Origin: Deltaproteobacteria bacterium
Lineage (GTDB): Bacteria > Myxococcota_A > UBA9160 > UBA4427
Length of the DNA stretch: 64,000 nucleotides
Assembly (NCBI GenBank): GCA_016713665.1
Contig: JADJOR010000002.1
Span: forward strand, 124,001-188,000
Direction: 5' to 3'
Positions 54,565 to 63,996 of the stretch are shown here, piece by piece. A program made the translations under genes and the position numbers. The notes under the pieces were generated by a model. The model ran no database searches. It saw only the letters and a list, made by a program, of their open reading frames with translations, and was not told the origin of the DNA. Numbering within the stretch: the stretch's first letter is position 1; every line of letters starts with the position of its first letter.

Positions 54565-54721
54565 TGAGATGCCTCTGATTCCAGATGGTTGGTTGCTGGG
54601 AGAGTCGACCGTCTCGAGAGGAGACCTTCGGCCGACGCAGCAGACTATCCTGGGTAAGGATGGCCTTCCGATCGCTTCTCTGTGACGTTCTGATGAGAGC
54701 GCCGATTGCCCCGCGAGGAGA

Positions 54722-57700
54722 TCAGAAATCGACGGAGTAGCCGAGCGCAATCGACCAGTCCTGGCCTTGCCGCCGGGTCCGCTCGACGTAGGTCTGCGCG
54801 GTCTGCTTGCGGTCGTAGATGCGGCGGCGGGCAGTGTCGGTCAGGTTCTTGACGCTGACCTTGAGCGTCACGCCCTTCCAGATCTCCTGGGAGCCGACGA
54901 GGTCGAGCTGGTGGAACGAGTCGAAGTAGCGGTCGAGGGTCAGCGAGGCAGGGTTGCCGCCGCCATCGAGACTGACCGAGCCCGCCGCGTCGAGCACGTC
55001 GCTGATCGCGAAGACCGCGAGCGTGAGCTGCGTTCCCCAATCGGGATGATTGAAGGTCATGTCGGCGTTGCCGATCCATTCGGGCTGGCCGAAGAGTCGG
55101 CGCTTGCGGCTCATGCGCGCGAAACGGAAGTCGTCGCCGGGGAGGACCGAGAAAAAATTCGTCGAGCGCGCCAGCTCGCCTTCCGTCCGAGCGACCCGGG
55201 CGTCGATCCAGGTGAAGTTGCCGCCGACCGAGAAGTAGTCGAGGAGCTCGATCCCGAGAAAATCCGCACCGAGCTGCCGGATGAAGTCGAAGGTCTTGCG
55301 GGCCTCGACTTCGATGCCGAAGAGGCGCGCCGTGTTCGGATTGTTGAAGTAGGTCCGAAAAAGCGCCGCCGAGCCCGAGTCGAGGTCGATCGGGTTGCGC
55401 AGGACGATGCTCTCGATCGGGTCGTCGATCGTCTTGTAGAACGCGCTGAACGCGACGAGGTCCGAAAACTCGCCGAAGACGTATTCGGCCCGCGTGTCGA
55501 TGCTGTGGACCTTCGAGAGCCCGAGCTGCGGATTGCCGACGAAACGTTCGTCGGTGCCGGGCTGTACGTTCACGTAATAACCGAGCTCACGGAAGGAGGG
55601 CCGCGCGATGGTCTCCGAGTAGGAGGCGCGCAGGACCGCCCCTTCGATCGGTCGATAGGCGAAGCCCGCCGAAGGCAGGACTTCGAGCTCGTCGATCTCG
55701 CCGTTCGCGACGGAACGGATCTGCTCCTCCGTCAACAGATCGACGAGGCCCGTGTTGGGATCGACGGGGACTTTGATGCCGAGGAGCTGATCGTTGAAGA
55801 TGACGCCGGGCCGGGGACTGGGCTCGCCCGTGGCGGGGTTGTCGAGGCGATCGAAGAAGAGATATGCGGACGGGAAGGTTCCGGGACGACCGCCGAGGGA
55901 CGGCTCGCCGGTGAACGGGTCGTTCTTCGTGTCGATGAAGATCTTCTCGATCCGCAGACCGCCGAGCAGGTCGAGGTCGTCGAAGAGTGTGAGGCGGGCC
56001 GAGAGATGGCCCGCGGTGATCTCGCGGGAAGCCTCGGCCGTCGCGTTGCGATCGCCGGTCGCCGGGTCGAAGCGATCGAAGAGCGTTCCGCCGAGCCCGG
56101 CCAGCGTCGGCGAGTCGATCAGCCACTGGGATCGGCCGCTCACCGTGACTGATTCGACGAAGAACGAGTCCACTTCGCGCTCGGCCTGCTCCCACCACAG
56201 GCCTGCCTTCAGGTTCAGCGAGACGCGATCGTCGAGCTCGACGTCCTGCTCTGCATCGACCCGAGCGAAGTATTGATGTTCGTCGACGTCGATCTGACTC
56301 GACACGATGCCGCCCGAAGTCCCCGAAGCGAAGTACGTGCCAGGCCCGAGCGCCGAGGCGGTGACCGGGAAGCGCGTCGGAACCGCGATCGGGAGAGCTC
56401 CCCCTGCGCAGGGGTAGCTGCCCGAATACCCGCACGGCTCGTAGAAGAACCGCATGCCGAGCGAGCTCTCCTGCTGCGTCGTCGTCGCGTAGCTCGCGGC
56501 CCAGGTGACCTTCAGGCCCTCGAGCAGATCGAAGTCGTGGGCGCCATTCAGCTGGTAGATGTCGAGGTCCCGTTGATTCTCGAAGCTCGTCGAGCGGCCG
56601 AAATTCGCGAACCAGAGGGCGCCGCGGTCGGGGTTTTCGGTGACCAGACCGCGCAAGGCGTTGGGCCCCAGTCGGCTCTCGAGCGTGCCGACGAGCGCGA
56701 GCCCTCCCGGAATCAGGCTCTCGAGGTCGCCGTTGTTCGTCGCGTCGACCAATTCGGTGTAGTCGTAGTCGGGGAAGTAGCCGTTCTCGCGCAGCTCTAC
56801 CGTCGTCAGGTCGCTCTCGGTATGGAAGTAGGTCGCATCGACGCGGTGGGCTCCCTCTTCGTCGAGGTCGGCGCCGAGGCCGACGAAGCCGGTCAGCTGG
56901 GCCTCGCGGGTGCTCTGGGTCTGGTCGAAACGGCCGGAGGAGAGACCGAGCTCGCCCTTCGCGAGGCCGCCGGTGCGGGTGATGATCGTCTGTTCCCCAG
57001 CGAAGAACTCGCCTCGCGGTTCCGGCTCGAGGGTCTCCTGGAAGCCCTGGAAGGTCGTGTAGTCGATCTCGTGGGTGACCAGCGCCTTGAATCGGATCTC
57101 ACGATCGAAGAGGCCCGTGCGTCCGCCGATGCTCGCGCCGACATCGCTTTCGATGATGTCGCTCGGATCGGCTTCGCGGCCGATGGTCGAGCCGTCGTCG
57201 AACTCGAGGAATCGCTTGCGAGCCTCGTCTTCGAAGCCCGAGCCCAGCGTGATCTTGACCGTCGTCGTTTCGGGGTAGTCGAGCGTCTTGATGTCGAGCG
57301 ACCCGCCCGCGGAATTGCTCGGCACATCGGGGACGAAGTTCTTCCCGACGGAGAGGTTCGAGACGACGTCCGAGGGAAACAGGTCGAGCTGGACGGATTG
57401 TCGCGTCGGATCCGGGCTCGGAACGGGGGCGCCATTGAAGGTCGTACTGCTGTAGCGGTCTTCGAGTCCGCGGATGATCGCGAACTGGCCGCCCGTACCG
57501 CCGCTGACGAGGCTGACGCCCGGGATGCGCTTGAGGGCATCCGCGACGTCGCTCGCCGCGAACTTCGAGAGATCCTCGGCCGAGAGCAGGTCGAGCGAGA
57601 GGTCGGATTCGATGCGCATGGAGAGACCCTGGAGGATCTCCTCCATGATCGCGGCCTCGACGACGAAGTCCTCGATCTCGTCGTCGGCCTGGACGACCTC

Positions 57701-57859
57701 GGTCGACTCGGCATCGGGCGGGGTAGGGGCCAAGGGCGCGGGCTGCGCGCGGCCTTCGCGGGAGGCGAAGGACAGCAATCCGAGCAGCGCGAGCAGGCAA
57801 AGGGCCGGTATTCGGAGCCACGGCTGGGAAGCGCGGAGCAGTCGGGTCGGGAGGGTCAC
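54722..57859 (-). CDS. TonB-dependent outer-membrane receptor
   Basis: A 1045-residue receptor, intact. GTG 57859 gives a signal peptide (ALCLLALLGLLSFASREGRAQ); an upstream GTG at 58015 is possible but adds a charged segment. The plug domain is at about 85-225 (VADALKRIPGVSLVSGG, FNGAPVPSPDPTRQ), then the barrel, ending in QDWSIALGYSVDF with the C-terminal aromatic. It is longer than a typical receptor of 700-800 residues because of long extracellular loops. It lies upstream of the PEP-CTERM beta-helix gene, with which it probably forms an operon. The substrate is not evident. Confidence 0.88.
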   Translation of the reverse strand: MTLPTRLLRASQPWLRIPALCLLALLGLLSFASREGRAQPAPLAPTPPDAESTEVVQADDEIEDFVVEAAIMEEILQGLSMRIESDLSLDLLSAEDLSKFAASDVADALKRIPGVSLVSGGTGGQFAIIRGLEDRYSSTTFNGAPVPSPDPTRQSVQLDLFPSDVVSNLSVGKNFVPDVPSNSAGGSLDIKTLDYPETTTVKITLGSGFEDEARKRFLEFDDGSTIGREADPSDIIESDVGASIGGRTGLFDREIRFKALVTHEIDYTTFQGFQETLEPEPRGEFFAGEQTIITRTGGLAKGELGLSSGRFDQTQSTREAQLTGFVGLGADLDEEGAHRVDATYFHTESDLTTVELRENGYFPDYDYTELVDATNNGDLESLIPGGLALVGTLESRLGPNALRGLVTENPDRGALWFANFGRSTSFENQRDLDIYQLNGAHDFDLLEGLKVTWAASYATTTQQESSLGMRFFYEPCGYSGSYPCAGGALPIAVPTRFPVTASALGPGTYFASGTSGGIVSSQIDVDEHQYFARVDAEQDVELDDRVSLNLKAGLWWEQAEREVDSFFVESVTVSGRSQWLIDSPTLAGLGGTLFDRFDPATGDRNATAEASREITAGHLSARLTLFDDLDLLGGLRIEKIFIDTKNDPFTGEPSLGGRPGTFPSAYLFFDRLDNPATGEPSPRPGVIFNDQLLGIKVPVDPNTGLVDLLTEEQIRSVANGEIDELEVLPSAGFAYRPIEGAVLRASYSETIARPSFRELGYYVNVQPGTDERFVGNPQLGLSKVHSIDTRAEYVFGEFSDLVAFSAFYKTIDDPIESIVLRNPIDLDSGSAALFRTYFNNPNTARLFGIEVEARKTFDFIRQLGADFLGIELLDYFSVGGNFTWIDARVARTEGELARSTNFFSVLPGDDFRFARMSRKRRLFGQPEWIGNADMTFNHPDWGTQLTLAVFAISDVLDAAGSVSLDGGGNPASLTLDRYFDSFHQLDLVGSQEIWKGVTLKVSVKNLTDTARRRIYDRKQTAQTYVERTRRQGQDWSIALGYSVDF

Positions 57860-58133
57860 GCGGTTTCGCTCGAGTCGGGTTCGAGGACGGGGGGGACCGG
57901 GACCGGCCGGTCCGCTCGTCGGCTCCGACGCGCGTTCCGATCGGCTTCGCGGCGCGATGATGCGGGCGCGTTGGGGCGATGCGATCTCGGTCGTGTGACG
58001 TTCTCGTGAACGCACGCGGCGAGCGCATGACGCACCGGGGGAGGTGCTTTCGCGCGAGCTTCACGTGGGGCGGGGACGACCGGGGCGTCTCCGCGTGCGG
58101 AGGCGCGCTACGCGGGCGAAGTCGTGCCCGCGC

Positions 58134-58721
58134 TCAGGCGTCGACCCACTCGATCTTCTCTTCGATCGGCCGTCGCCGCCCCGACGGCCAGGCCGCCGGA
58201 TCCGCCGGATAGCCGAGATAGAAGAGGCCGAGACAGCGGTCCTTCGCGCCGATCCCCATCCACTCGTTCATCTGCGGCAGATAGAGGACCGGAGGGGTCG
58301 ACCAGAAGGTCCCGAGACCGCGCGCCGTCGCAGCGAGCTGCATGTTCTGGACCGCGCAGGCCACCGCCTCGATCTCCTCGACCTCGGCGATCTTCCCGAT
58401 CTCCTGGCGCGCCATCCAGACGAGCATCACGACCGGCGCCTTGAGCGGCAGCGTCCGCAGGTTGTCGGCCTTGCCCGGCTTCTGCTGATCCGCGGGCAGC
58501 GCGGTCTCGTAGAGGGAGGCCAGTGCATCGGCGAGCTTCTTGCGGGCGGGGCCGCGGTAGATCCGGAAGCGCCACGGCTCGGTCAGCCCATGGCTCGGGG
58601 CCCAGCGCGCGCTCTCGAGGACGGCCTTGAGCTCGGCCTCGGGGATGGGGGTTTCGGTCAGCGTGGCGGGCTTGAAGGTGCGTCGCTTCTGGATGATCTC
58701 ATCGAGGGCCTTGGGATCCAC
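58134..58721 (-). CDS. Nitroreductase family FMN oxidoreductase
   Basis: A 195-residue FMN-dependent nitroreductase-like protein: IIQKRRTFKP FMN-contact segment near 9-18, ESARWAPSHGLTEPWRF in the first half and LGLFYLGYP near the C-terminus. Such enzymes reduce nitro groups, quinones or flavin. It starts at GTG 58721, 11 bp after the DUF4404 gene in the same direction, so the two are likely co-transcribed. Confidence 0.87.
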   Translation of the reverse strand: MDPKALDEIIQKRRTFKPATLTETPIPEAELKAVLESARWAPSHGLTEPWRFRIYRGPARKKLADALASLYETALPADQQKPGKADNLRTLPLKAPVVMLVWMARQEIGKIAEVEEIEAVACAVQNMQLAATARGLGTFWSTPPVLYLPQMNEWMGIGAKDRCLGLFYLGYPADPAAWPSGRRRPIEEKIEWVDA

Positions 58722-58732
58722 ACTGCTTCCTT

Positions 58733-59005
58733 TCAGATTCCGAGCTGCGAGAGCGCATCGACGATGCGGCCGAGGAGGATCGACAGATTCGGTCGGGTCT
58801 TCTCCACCCGGGCCGCCAGCGCCTGGAGCTCCTCGTAGAGGGGCTCGGCGAGGACCGTCGCGGGATTCTCGTCGTCGAGGTGGACCGCGACTTCGGCGAG
58901 CGTCCGGTCGAGCAGCACCCGGTCTTCCGCCGTGAGGGCTGCGCCCGAGCCGAGCTCCTTGCGGAGGTGGGCGATCGTGTCCTCGAGCTGTCTTCGCGGG
59001 GCCAT
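58733..59005 (-). CDS. DUF4404 family protein
   Basis: A 90-residue, mostly helical protein with the DUF4404 pattern: an N-terminal charged coil (QLEDTIAHLRKEL) and a C-terminal ILLGRIVDALSQLGI. The family has no known function. It is 11 bp upstream of the nitroreductase gene, so the two form an operon. Confidence 0.8.
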   Translation of the reverse strand: MAPRRQLEDTIAHLRKELGSGAALTAEDRVLLDRTLAEVAVHLDDENPATVLAEPLYEELQALAARVEKTRPNLSILLGRIVDALSQLGI

Positions 59006-59070
59006 GGAATCCCTCCGTCCAGGGATCCGAGCCCGGGGCTCGGCCGTGGACTCCCGACTATAGTCCGGCC

Positions 59071-60789
59071 ATGATGAAATGCGCCCATTTCCTCCGTCGG
59101 TTCCGCCTCCCCATCCCGGCCCGCGCCGGGGTCCCGTGCCTCACCCGCGACCTCGATCCGATCGAGGTGTTAGGTGCGTCGCGGCGGTCGTCCCGCTTCT
59201 TCGCGGTCCTCGCGGGTGCCGGCGTGCTGGGGATCTCGCTGGCCTGTGCGAGCGACGACGGGAGCCTGGCAGGCGCGGCCACCGAGGCGACCGCCATGGC
59301 GGCATCCGAGGCCGGGGAAGAAAAGAAGGGCGATCCCGCCCGCGACGCCTGGGTCGTCCCCGACGCCATGGGGGAGATCTACGCGGCGAACTGCGCCGTC
59401 TGCCATGGCAAGGAGTTCGAGGGCTCGGCCCTCGGTCCGGCGCTCGTCGGGGCGCCTCTCGCGCAGGGCGACGGTCTCGATCCGATCATCACGAGCATCG
59501 CGAAGGGCTTCGGCGAGAAGATGCCCGGCTGGGAGAAGGCGCTGCCGGCCTCGGACATCCGGGGGCTCGCCGTCTTCCTGCTCGAGAAGCGCGAGGGCGA
59601 TCGGGGAGAGAAGGGGCTCGGGATCGGGGCGCCGCCGGTGATCCCGACCGGAACGCTCCACTCGAAGCTCCATGACTTCAAGATTCGGACGATCCGCGGC
59701 GGCTTCGACGAGCCCTACTCGATCGCGCCGCTCCCCGACGGTCGCATCCTCGTCACCGAGAAGATGGGTGGGCTCTCGATCGTCTCGGCCGACGGATCGT
59801 CGTCGACGCGCGTGACGGGCACGCCGAAGATCTACACGGACTCGGTCCTCCGCGGCTCGACCTACGCCGGCATGGGCTGGATGCACGAGGTCGCGCTCCA
59901 TCCCGACTACGCGAAGAACGGCTGGATCTACCTGACCTACGGCGATCGCTGCGAGCAGTGCAACACGGCGAGCCGCGAGACGGGACGCCCCGTCGTCATG
60001 ATCAAGCTCGTCCGCGGCAAGCTCGCGGGCAATGCCTGGGTCGACCAGCAGACGATCTGGGAGGCCGACAAGGAGCTCTATCAGGACGGCCTCGAGAACG
60101 GCGCCGGCGCCCGCATCACCTTCGACGACGCGGGTCACGTCTACTTCGTCGTCGGCCATTTCGTCGACTACCGCGGCGTGCAGGACCTCGACTTCCCCTA
60201 CGGCAAGATCATGCGTGTCCACGACGACGGTCGGATTCCCGCCGACAACCCCTTCGTGAAGGTGCCGGGCGCGATCCCCGCGATCTACACCGTGGGCCAC
60301 CGCGTCGTCCAGGGCCTCGACTTCGACCGCGCGACCGGTCGCGTCTGGGCGACCGAGCACGGCCCCCGCGGCGGCGACGAGCTCAACTGGATCCGCGCGG
60401 GCATCAACTACGGCTGGCCCGTCGTCAGCGAAGGCGTCGACTACGACGGTCGCCCGATCCACTACGGCGAGGAGCTCGGCATCGAGGTCGACCGCGCCAC
60501 GCTCGAACGCCCGCGAGTCCACTGGACGCCCTCGCCCGGCGCCTCGAGCCTCGTCTTCTACCGGGGCCCCGCCTTCCCGAAATGGCAGGACCACGCGCTC
60601 GTCGCGACGCTCTCGAAGAACGAGCTCTGGCGCTACGTCCTCGACGAGAACGGCGAGGTCGAGCACGAGACCCTGATCGCGGGCCTCGGACGCATCCGCG
60701 ACGTCGAGGTCGGGACGAAAGGCGAGCTCCTGCTCCTGCTCGAGCACCGCACCGGCAGCCAGATCCTGCGCGTCGAGCCCGTGCGATGA
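59071..60789 (+). CDS. c-type cytochrome fused to PQQ-type sugar dehydrogenase (lipoprotein)
   Basis: A 572-residue protein with a lipoprotein-like signal (LAC, Cys59), a class I cytochrome c domain (CAVCH at 108-112; Met151 in KMPGW may be the axial ligand), and a C-terminal soluble-PQQ/aldose sugar dehydrogenase domain (about 195-570; HEVALHPDY, ATEHGPRGGDELN). Electrons from sugar or alcohol oxidation would pass from PQQ to the attached haem and on to the respiratory chain in the periplasm. ATG 59071 gives a long pre-region; GTG 59167 is a possible start closer to the lipobox. No PQQ synthesis genes are in the window. Confidence 0.82.
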   Translation: MMKCAHFLRRFRLPIPARAGVPCLTRDLDPIEVLGASRRSSRFFAVLAGAGVLGISLACASDDGSLAGAATEATAMAASEAGEEKKGDPARDAWVVPDAMGEIYAANCAVCHGKEFEGSALGPALVGAPLAQGDGLDPIITSIAKGFGEKMPGWEKALPASDIRGLAVFLLEKREGDRGEKGLGIGAPPVIPTGTLHSKLHDFKIRTIRGGFDEPYSIAPLPDGRILVTEKMGGLSIVSADGSSSTRVTGTPKIYTDSVLRGSTYAGMGWMHEVALHPDYAKNGWIYLTYGDRCEQCNTASRETGRPVVMIKLVRGKLAGNAWVDQQTIWEADKELYQDGLENGAGARITFDDAGHVYFVVGHFVDYRGVQDLDFPYGKIMRVHDDGRIPADNPFVKVPGAIPAIYTVGHRVVQGLDFDRATGRVWATEHGPRGGDELNWIRAGINYGWPVVSEGVDYDGRPIHYGEELGIEVDRATLERPRVHWTPSPGASSLVFYRGPAFPKWQDHALVATLSKNELWRYVLDENGEVEHETLIAGLGRIRDVEVGTKGELLLLLEHRTGSQILRVEPVR

Positions 60790-60869
60790 GCAGGTTCGAC
60801 GAGTCGTAGCCGAGGAACATCACCTCGAAGCACGCAGGGTGCGGAGAACGATCTGCACAGACGAACCGA

Positions 60870-60999
60870 GTGACCCGGTCGGGCGCGACCCGGTGCGAGA
60901 TAGAGCACGCACGCGCAGCACGGCGCCCGCCAAAGCCGACCGGTCCCTCCACGCGTGCCGTGCGACACCCGAGTACCGGGTCGCGCCCGACCGGGTCAC
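60870..60999. repeat. Inverted repeat of 25 bp with an 80-base centre
   Basis: Bases 60870-60894 and 60975-60999 are perfect reverse complements (25 of 25; a few more pairs match beyond one mismatch outside). Each arm has two copies of ACCCGGT. The centre has a second nested pair of GCACGGC and GCCGTGC. It lies between two convergent genes, so it could be a bidirectional terminator, or a small mobile or repeat element. Confidence 0.7.
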
Positions 61000-61032
61000 C
61001 CGGCACGACGTTCGACCGAATCTCTCCGCGAC

Positions 61033-62499
61033 CTACCGCACCGGCACCGCGATCGTCTTCGACTCGAGGTGCTCCTCGAAGCCGATCGCCGAATGCTCGC
61101 GACCGATGCCCGACTCCTTGTAGCCGCCGAAGGGCACGTCCCAGTTGTAGTAGGCGCCACCGCAGACCGAGAGCGTGCCCGTCCGAATCCGGCGGGCGAC
61201 CGAGAGCGCGCGCTCGACGTCGCCGCCCATGATCGCGCCCGAGAGCCCGTAGCGGGAGTTGTTGGCGATCCGGATCGCGTCGGCCTCGTCCTCGTAGCCG
61301 ATGATCGTCTGGACCGGGCCGAAGACCTCGTTCTGCGCGAGGGCCGAGTCCTCGTCGGCGACGAAGGCGGTCGGCTCGAAGTAGTAGCCCTTCGGAAGAT
61401 GCTTCGGCCGGCCGCCGCCGACGACGAGCTTCGCCCCGTCGGCGAGGGCCTTCTGGACATGGCCTTCGACCCGCTCGCGCTGGATGGCGCTGTTGAGCGG
61501 GCCCATGATGTTCTGCGGATCGAAGGGATCGCCGTACTTCACGTTCTGCATCGCCTGCTGCGTCGCATCGACGACGGCGTCGAGCTCGCGCTTCGGGACG
61601 AGCAGGCGCGTCAGGATCGCGCAGCCCTGGCCGGCGTGGAAGCAGACGACGGCGCCCATCGCGCCGGCGACCGCCGGCAGATGCGGCATGTCGGGGAGCA
61701 CGATCGCGGCGGACTTGCCGCCGAGCTCGAGCTGGGCGCGCTTGACCTGCGGTGCACAGACTTCGAGGATGCGCTTGCCGACCGCGGTCGAGCCGGTGAA
61801 GCCGACGAGGTCGACGCGGCGGTCGCTGGTCAGGACCTCGCCGACGTCGTTGTTGAAGGCGGTCAGGACGTTGAAGACGCCGCGGGGCAGGTCGGTCGCC
61901 GTCGCCGCGACCTCGCCGAGGAAGTTCGCGCACCACGAGGTCGAGGGCGCGGCCTTGAGCACGACCGTACAGCCCGCGGCGAGCGCCCAGCCGATCTTCT
62001 TCAGGTTGATGTCGTTGGGGACGTTCCAGGGCGTGATCGCGGCGACGACGCCGGCCGCCTCCATCTCGATCCAGCGTTGCGTGCGCTGGCCCATCACCTC
62101 GGCGATGCCCATGTCGCGCCGCCATTCGTAGGCCTCGAGGAAGTCGGCGTAGTTCCCGAGCCAGTTGACCGGATCGTTGAGCGCCGCGCCGTAGGTCATG
62201 AAGATCGGGCAGCCGACCTCGGCGACGGTGATCTTGCGCAGCTCCTCGAGGCGCGCGTTCAGCCCGTCGCGCAGCTGGCGCAGGCAGCGGGCGCGCAGCG
62301 CGTGGTTGCGCGACCAGTCGGTCTCGTCGAAGGCGCGGCGGGCCGCGGCGATCGCGCGGCGCGCGTCTTCGGCGGTCGCGTTCGGGGCTTGCCCGAGGAT
62401 TTCTTCGGTCGCGGGGTTCTCGTTGTCGAAGCGGCCGCGTCCGGTCGCTTCGACCAGCTCGCCGTCGATCAGGAGTCGGGCGTCGCGATAGAGGGTCAT
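61033..62499 (-). CDS. NAD(P)-dependent aldehyde dehydrogenase
   Basis: A 488-residue ALDH with the complete catalytic set: Asn159 (PWNVP), Lys182, FTGS at 234-237, Glu258 (LELGG) and Cys293 (GQGC). The family oxidises aldehydes to acids with NAD(P). No coenzyme A binding motif is seen. It converges with the sugar dehydrogenase gene and may act in the catabolism of fatty or aromatic aldehydes; its neighbours do not narrow it. Confidence 0.93.
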   Translation of the reverse strand: MTLYRDARLLIDGELVEATGRGRFDNENPATEEILGQAPNATAEDARRAIAAARRAFDETDWSRNHALRARCLRQLRDGLNARLEELRKITVAEVGCPIFMTYGAALNDPVNWLGNYADFLEAYEWRRDMGIAEVMGQRTQRWIEMEAAGVVAAITPWNVPNDINLKKIGWALAAGCTVVLKAAPSTSWCANFLGEVAATATDLPRGVFNVLTAFNNDVGEVLTSDRRVDLVGFTGSTAVGKRILEVCAPQVKRAQLELGGKSAAIVLPDMPHLPAVAGAMGAVVCFHAGQGCAILTRLLVPKRELDAVVDATQQAMQNVKYGDPFDPQNIMGPLNSAIQRERVEGHVQKALADGAKLVVGGGRPKHLPKGYYFEPTAFVADEDSALAQNEVFGPVQTIIGYEDEADAIRIANNSRYGLSGAIMGGDVERALSVARRIRTGTLSVCGGAYYNWDVPFGGYKESGIGREHSAIGFEEHLESKTIAVPVR

Positions 62500-62745
62500 G
62501 TCGGGATCTCCGGGGGCGGGGATGCGGGGATGCGGAATGGGGGATTCAGAATGCCGGTATGCGAAATGCGGGAGCCAGAACGTGCGTTGCGGGACGCGGA
62601 GCCGGCCCGGTCGGACCGGGCCGTCGGAGGCTAACCCAGGCCCGATCGACCGGCCGTGCTTGACCGGCTGGCGGAGCCCAGGGGCCCGGGCGATCCTGCG
62701 CGACGACCCCGAACTCCGTCCGCCACGACCTGAAGGAGCCTCCCC

Positions 62746-63276
62746 ATGCCGACGCCCCTCGAAGCCGAAGCCATCGCCCGATACCGCGAGTTCGTCGCCG
62801 CCCGCGACGAGGTCGACGAGGGCAAGCGATCCTGGGCCTCGCTCGGCGACTTCTTCACCGAGGACGCCGTCTACATCGATCCCGCCTGGGGCCGCGTCGA
62901 GGGGCGCGAGGCGATTCGCGACTTCATGGAGAAGTCGATGGCCGGGCTGACCGGCTACGGCTGGTCGACGCCGGAGAACTGGATCATGGCCGAGGGACCG
63001 CGCGTCGTGTCGCAGTGGGACCAGGTCCTCGGCAACGACGCCGAGGGAAGGCCCTGGGTCGTCCCCGGTCTCTCGATTCTCTATTACGCCGGGGAAGGCC
63101 TCTTCTGCTACAGCCACGACATGCTCAACATGACCCACATCGGGCAGACGATGCGGGACATGGGCTGGCGGCCGCCGAAGGAGTTCAACATGCCGCCGCG
63201 CAAGCCCGTGCGCGACGTCTCGCTGCCGAAGGCCTGGGCCCACCTCGATCCGAGCCGCAAGCTCGTCGTTCGCTGA
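62746..63276 (+). CDS. SnoaL/NTF2-like protein
   Basis: A 176-residue NTF2-like domain: an N-terminal helix YREFVAARDEVDEGK, a strand DFFTEDAVYIDPAWGRVEG and a final SHDMLNMTHIGQTMRD, which fits the SnoaL_2 family. It is probably a ligand-binding or isomerising protein; no reaction can be assigned. The 246 bp before it contain only imperfect GATGCGG-type repeats. Confidence 0.78.
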   Translation: MPTPLEAEAIARYREFVAARDEVDEGKRSWASLGDFFTEDAVYIDPAWGRVEGREAIRDFMEKSMAGLTGYGWSTPENWIMAEGPRVVSQWDQVLGNDAEGRPWVVPGLSILYYAGEGLFCYSHDMLNMTHIGQTMRDMGWRPPKEFNMPPRKPVRDVSLPKAWAHLDPSRKLVVR

Positions 63277-63357
63277 GATTCGTTCGCCGAGTGGCGGTCG
63301 CCGAGAGTCGTTCACGCTCCGGCGCCCGCCCCAGGGCGTTCGTCGGGCTTCGCCCGC

Positions 63358-63996
63358 TCAGTGCGCCTTCTGCGCGCGGGCCTTCGCCCGCTGCCGAGCC
63401 GGTCGTGCCGCCAGCTTCGCGACATAGCGTTGCAGCGCCGGATAGGGCGCGATCTCGCCGCGCAGCTCGATCATCTCGATGTACCAGCCCATCATGCAGT
63501 CGGCGGCGGTGAAGCGCGGGCCGGCCATCCACTCCTGCTTGGCGAGGATGCCGTCGAGGGCCTTGAAGAGGCGATCCATCTCGCTGCGCGCCATGCCCGC
63601 GATCTGCGAGCTGCCGACCGGGCCGCACATCCCCGCCTTCTCGAAGTGGTCGAGCAGCATCGGCAGCATGGCCGAGCCCTCTGCGAAATGGAGCCACTGG
63701 AGATAGTCGGGCCAGTCGGGATCCGACGGCTTCGGCGCGAGCTGCGGGCGGCCGGGCTGGTCGCCGTAGCGGCCGAGCAGGTACTCGAAGATCGCGCCGC
63801 TCTCGATCAGGATGCGATCGCCGTCGCCGAGCATCGGCGCCTTCGCGAGGGGATGGAGCGCCTTCATCGCCTCCGGTGCGCGCATCGTCTTCGGGTCACG
63901 ATCGAAGGTCACGACCTGATAGTCGAGGCCGAGCTCCTCGAGCAGCCAGATCACACGATCGGAGCGGGAGGTTTCGAGGTGGTAGACGGTCAGCAT
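63358..63996 (-). CDS. Glutathione S-transferase family protein
   Basis: A 212-residue GST: thioredoxin-like N-domain with a Ser in ETSRSDRVIW (catalytic Ser candidate near 9-11), the ESGAIFEYLL glutathione-binding segment at 65-74, and an all-helical C-domain. The length is usual. The gene is complete at the window end; its start lies at 63996. It may detoxify reactive intermediates; its substrate is unknown. Confidence 0.88.
   Translation of the reverse strand: MLTVYHLETSRSDRVIWLLEELGLDYQVVTFDRDPKTMRAPEAMKALHPLAKAPMLGDGDRILIESGAIFEYLLGRYGDQPGRPQLAPKPSDPDWPDYLQWLHFAEGSAMLPMLLDHFEKAGMCGPVGSSQIAGMARSEMDRLFKALDGILAKQEWMAGPRFTAADCMMGWYIEMIELRGEIAPYPALQRYVAKLAARPARQRAKARAQKAH

Noticed and set aside
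57994..58011. Pho-box-like direct repeat upstream of the TonB receptor
   Set aside because: TGTGACG and CGTGAAC with 11-base spacing match at only about four of seven positions, too weak to claim phosphate control.
59059..59071. TATAGT six bases before ATG 59071, a possible leaderless promoter
   Set aside because: No -35-like sequence stands at 16-18 bases upstream, and the true start of the gene may be the later GTG.
62505..62590. Repeats of GATGCGG-type units before the SnoaL-like gene
   Set aside because: Copies are imperfect and unequal in spacing, with no CRISPR-like spacers; simple drift of G-rich DNA explains them.
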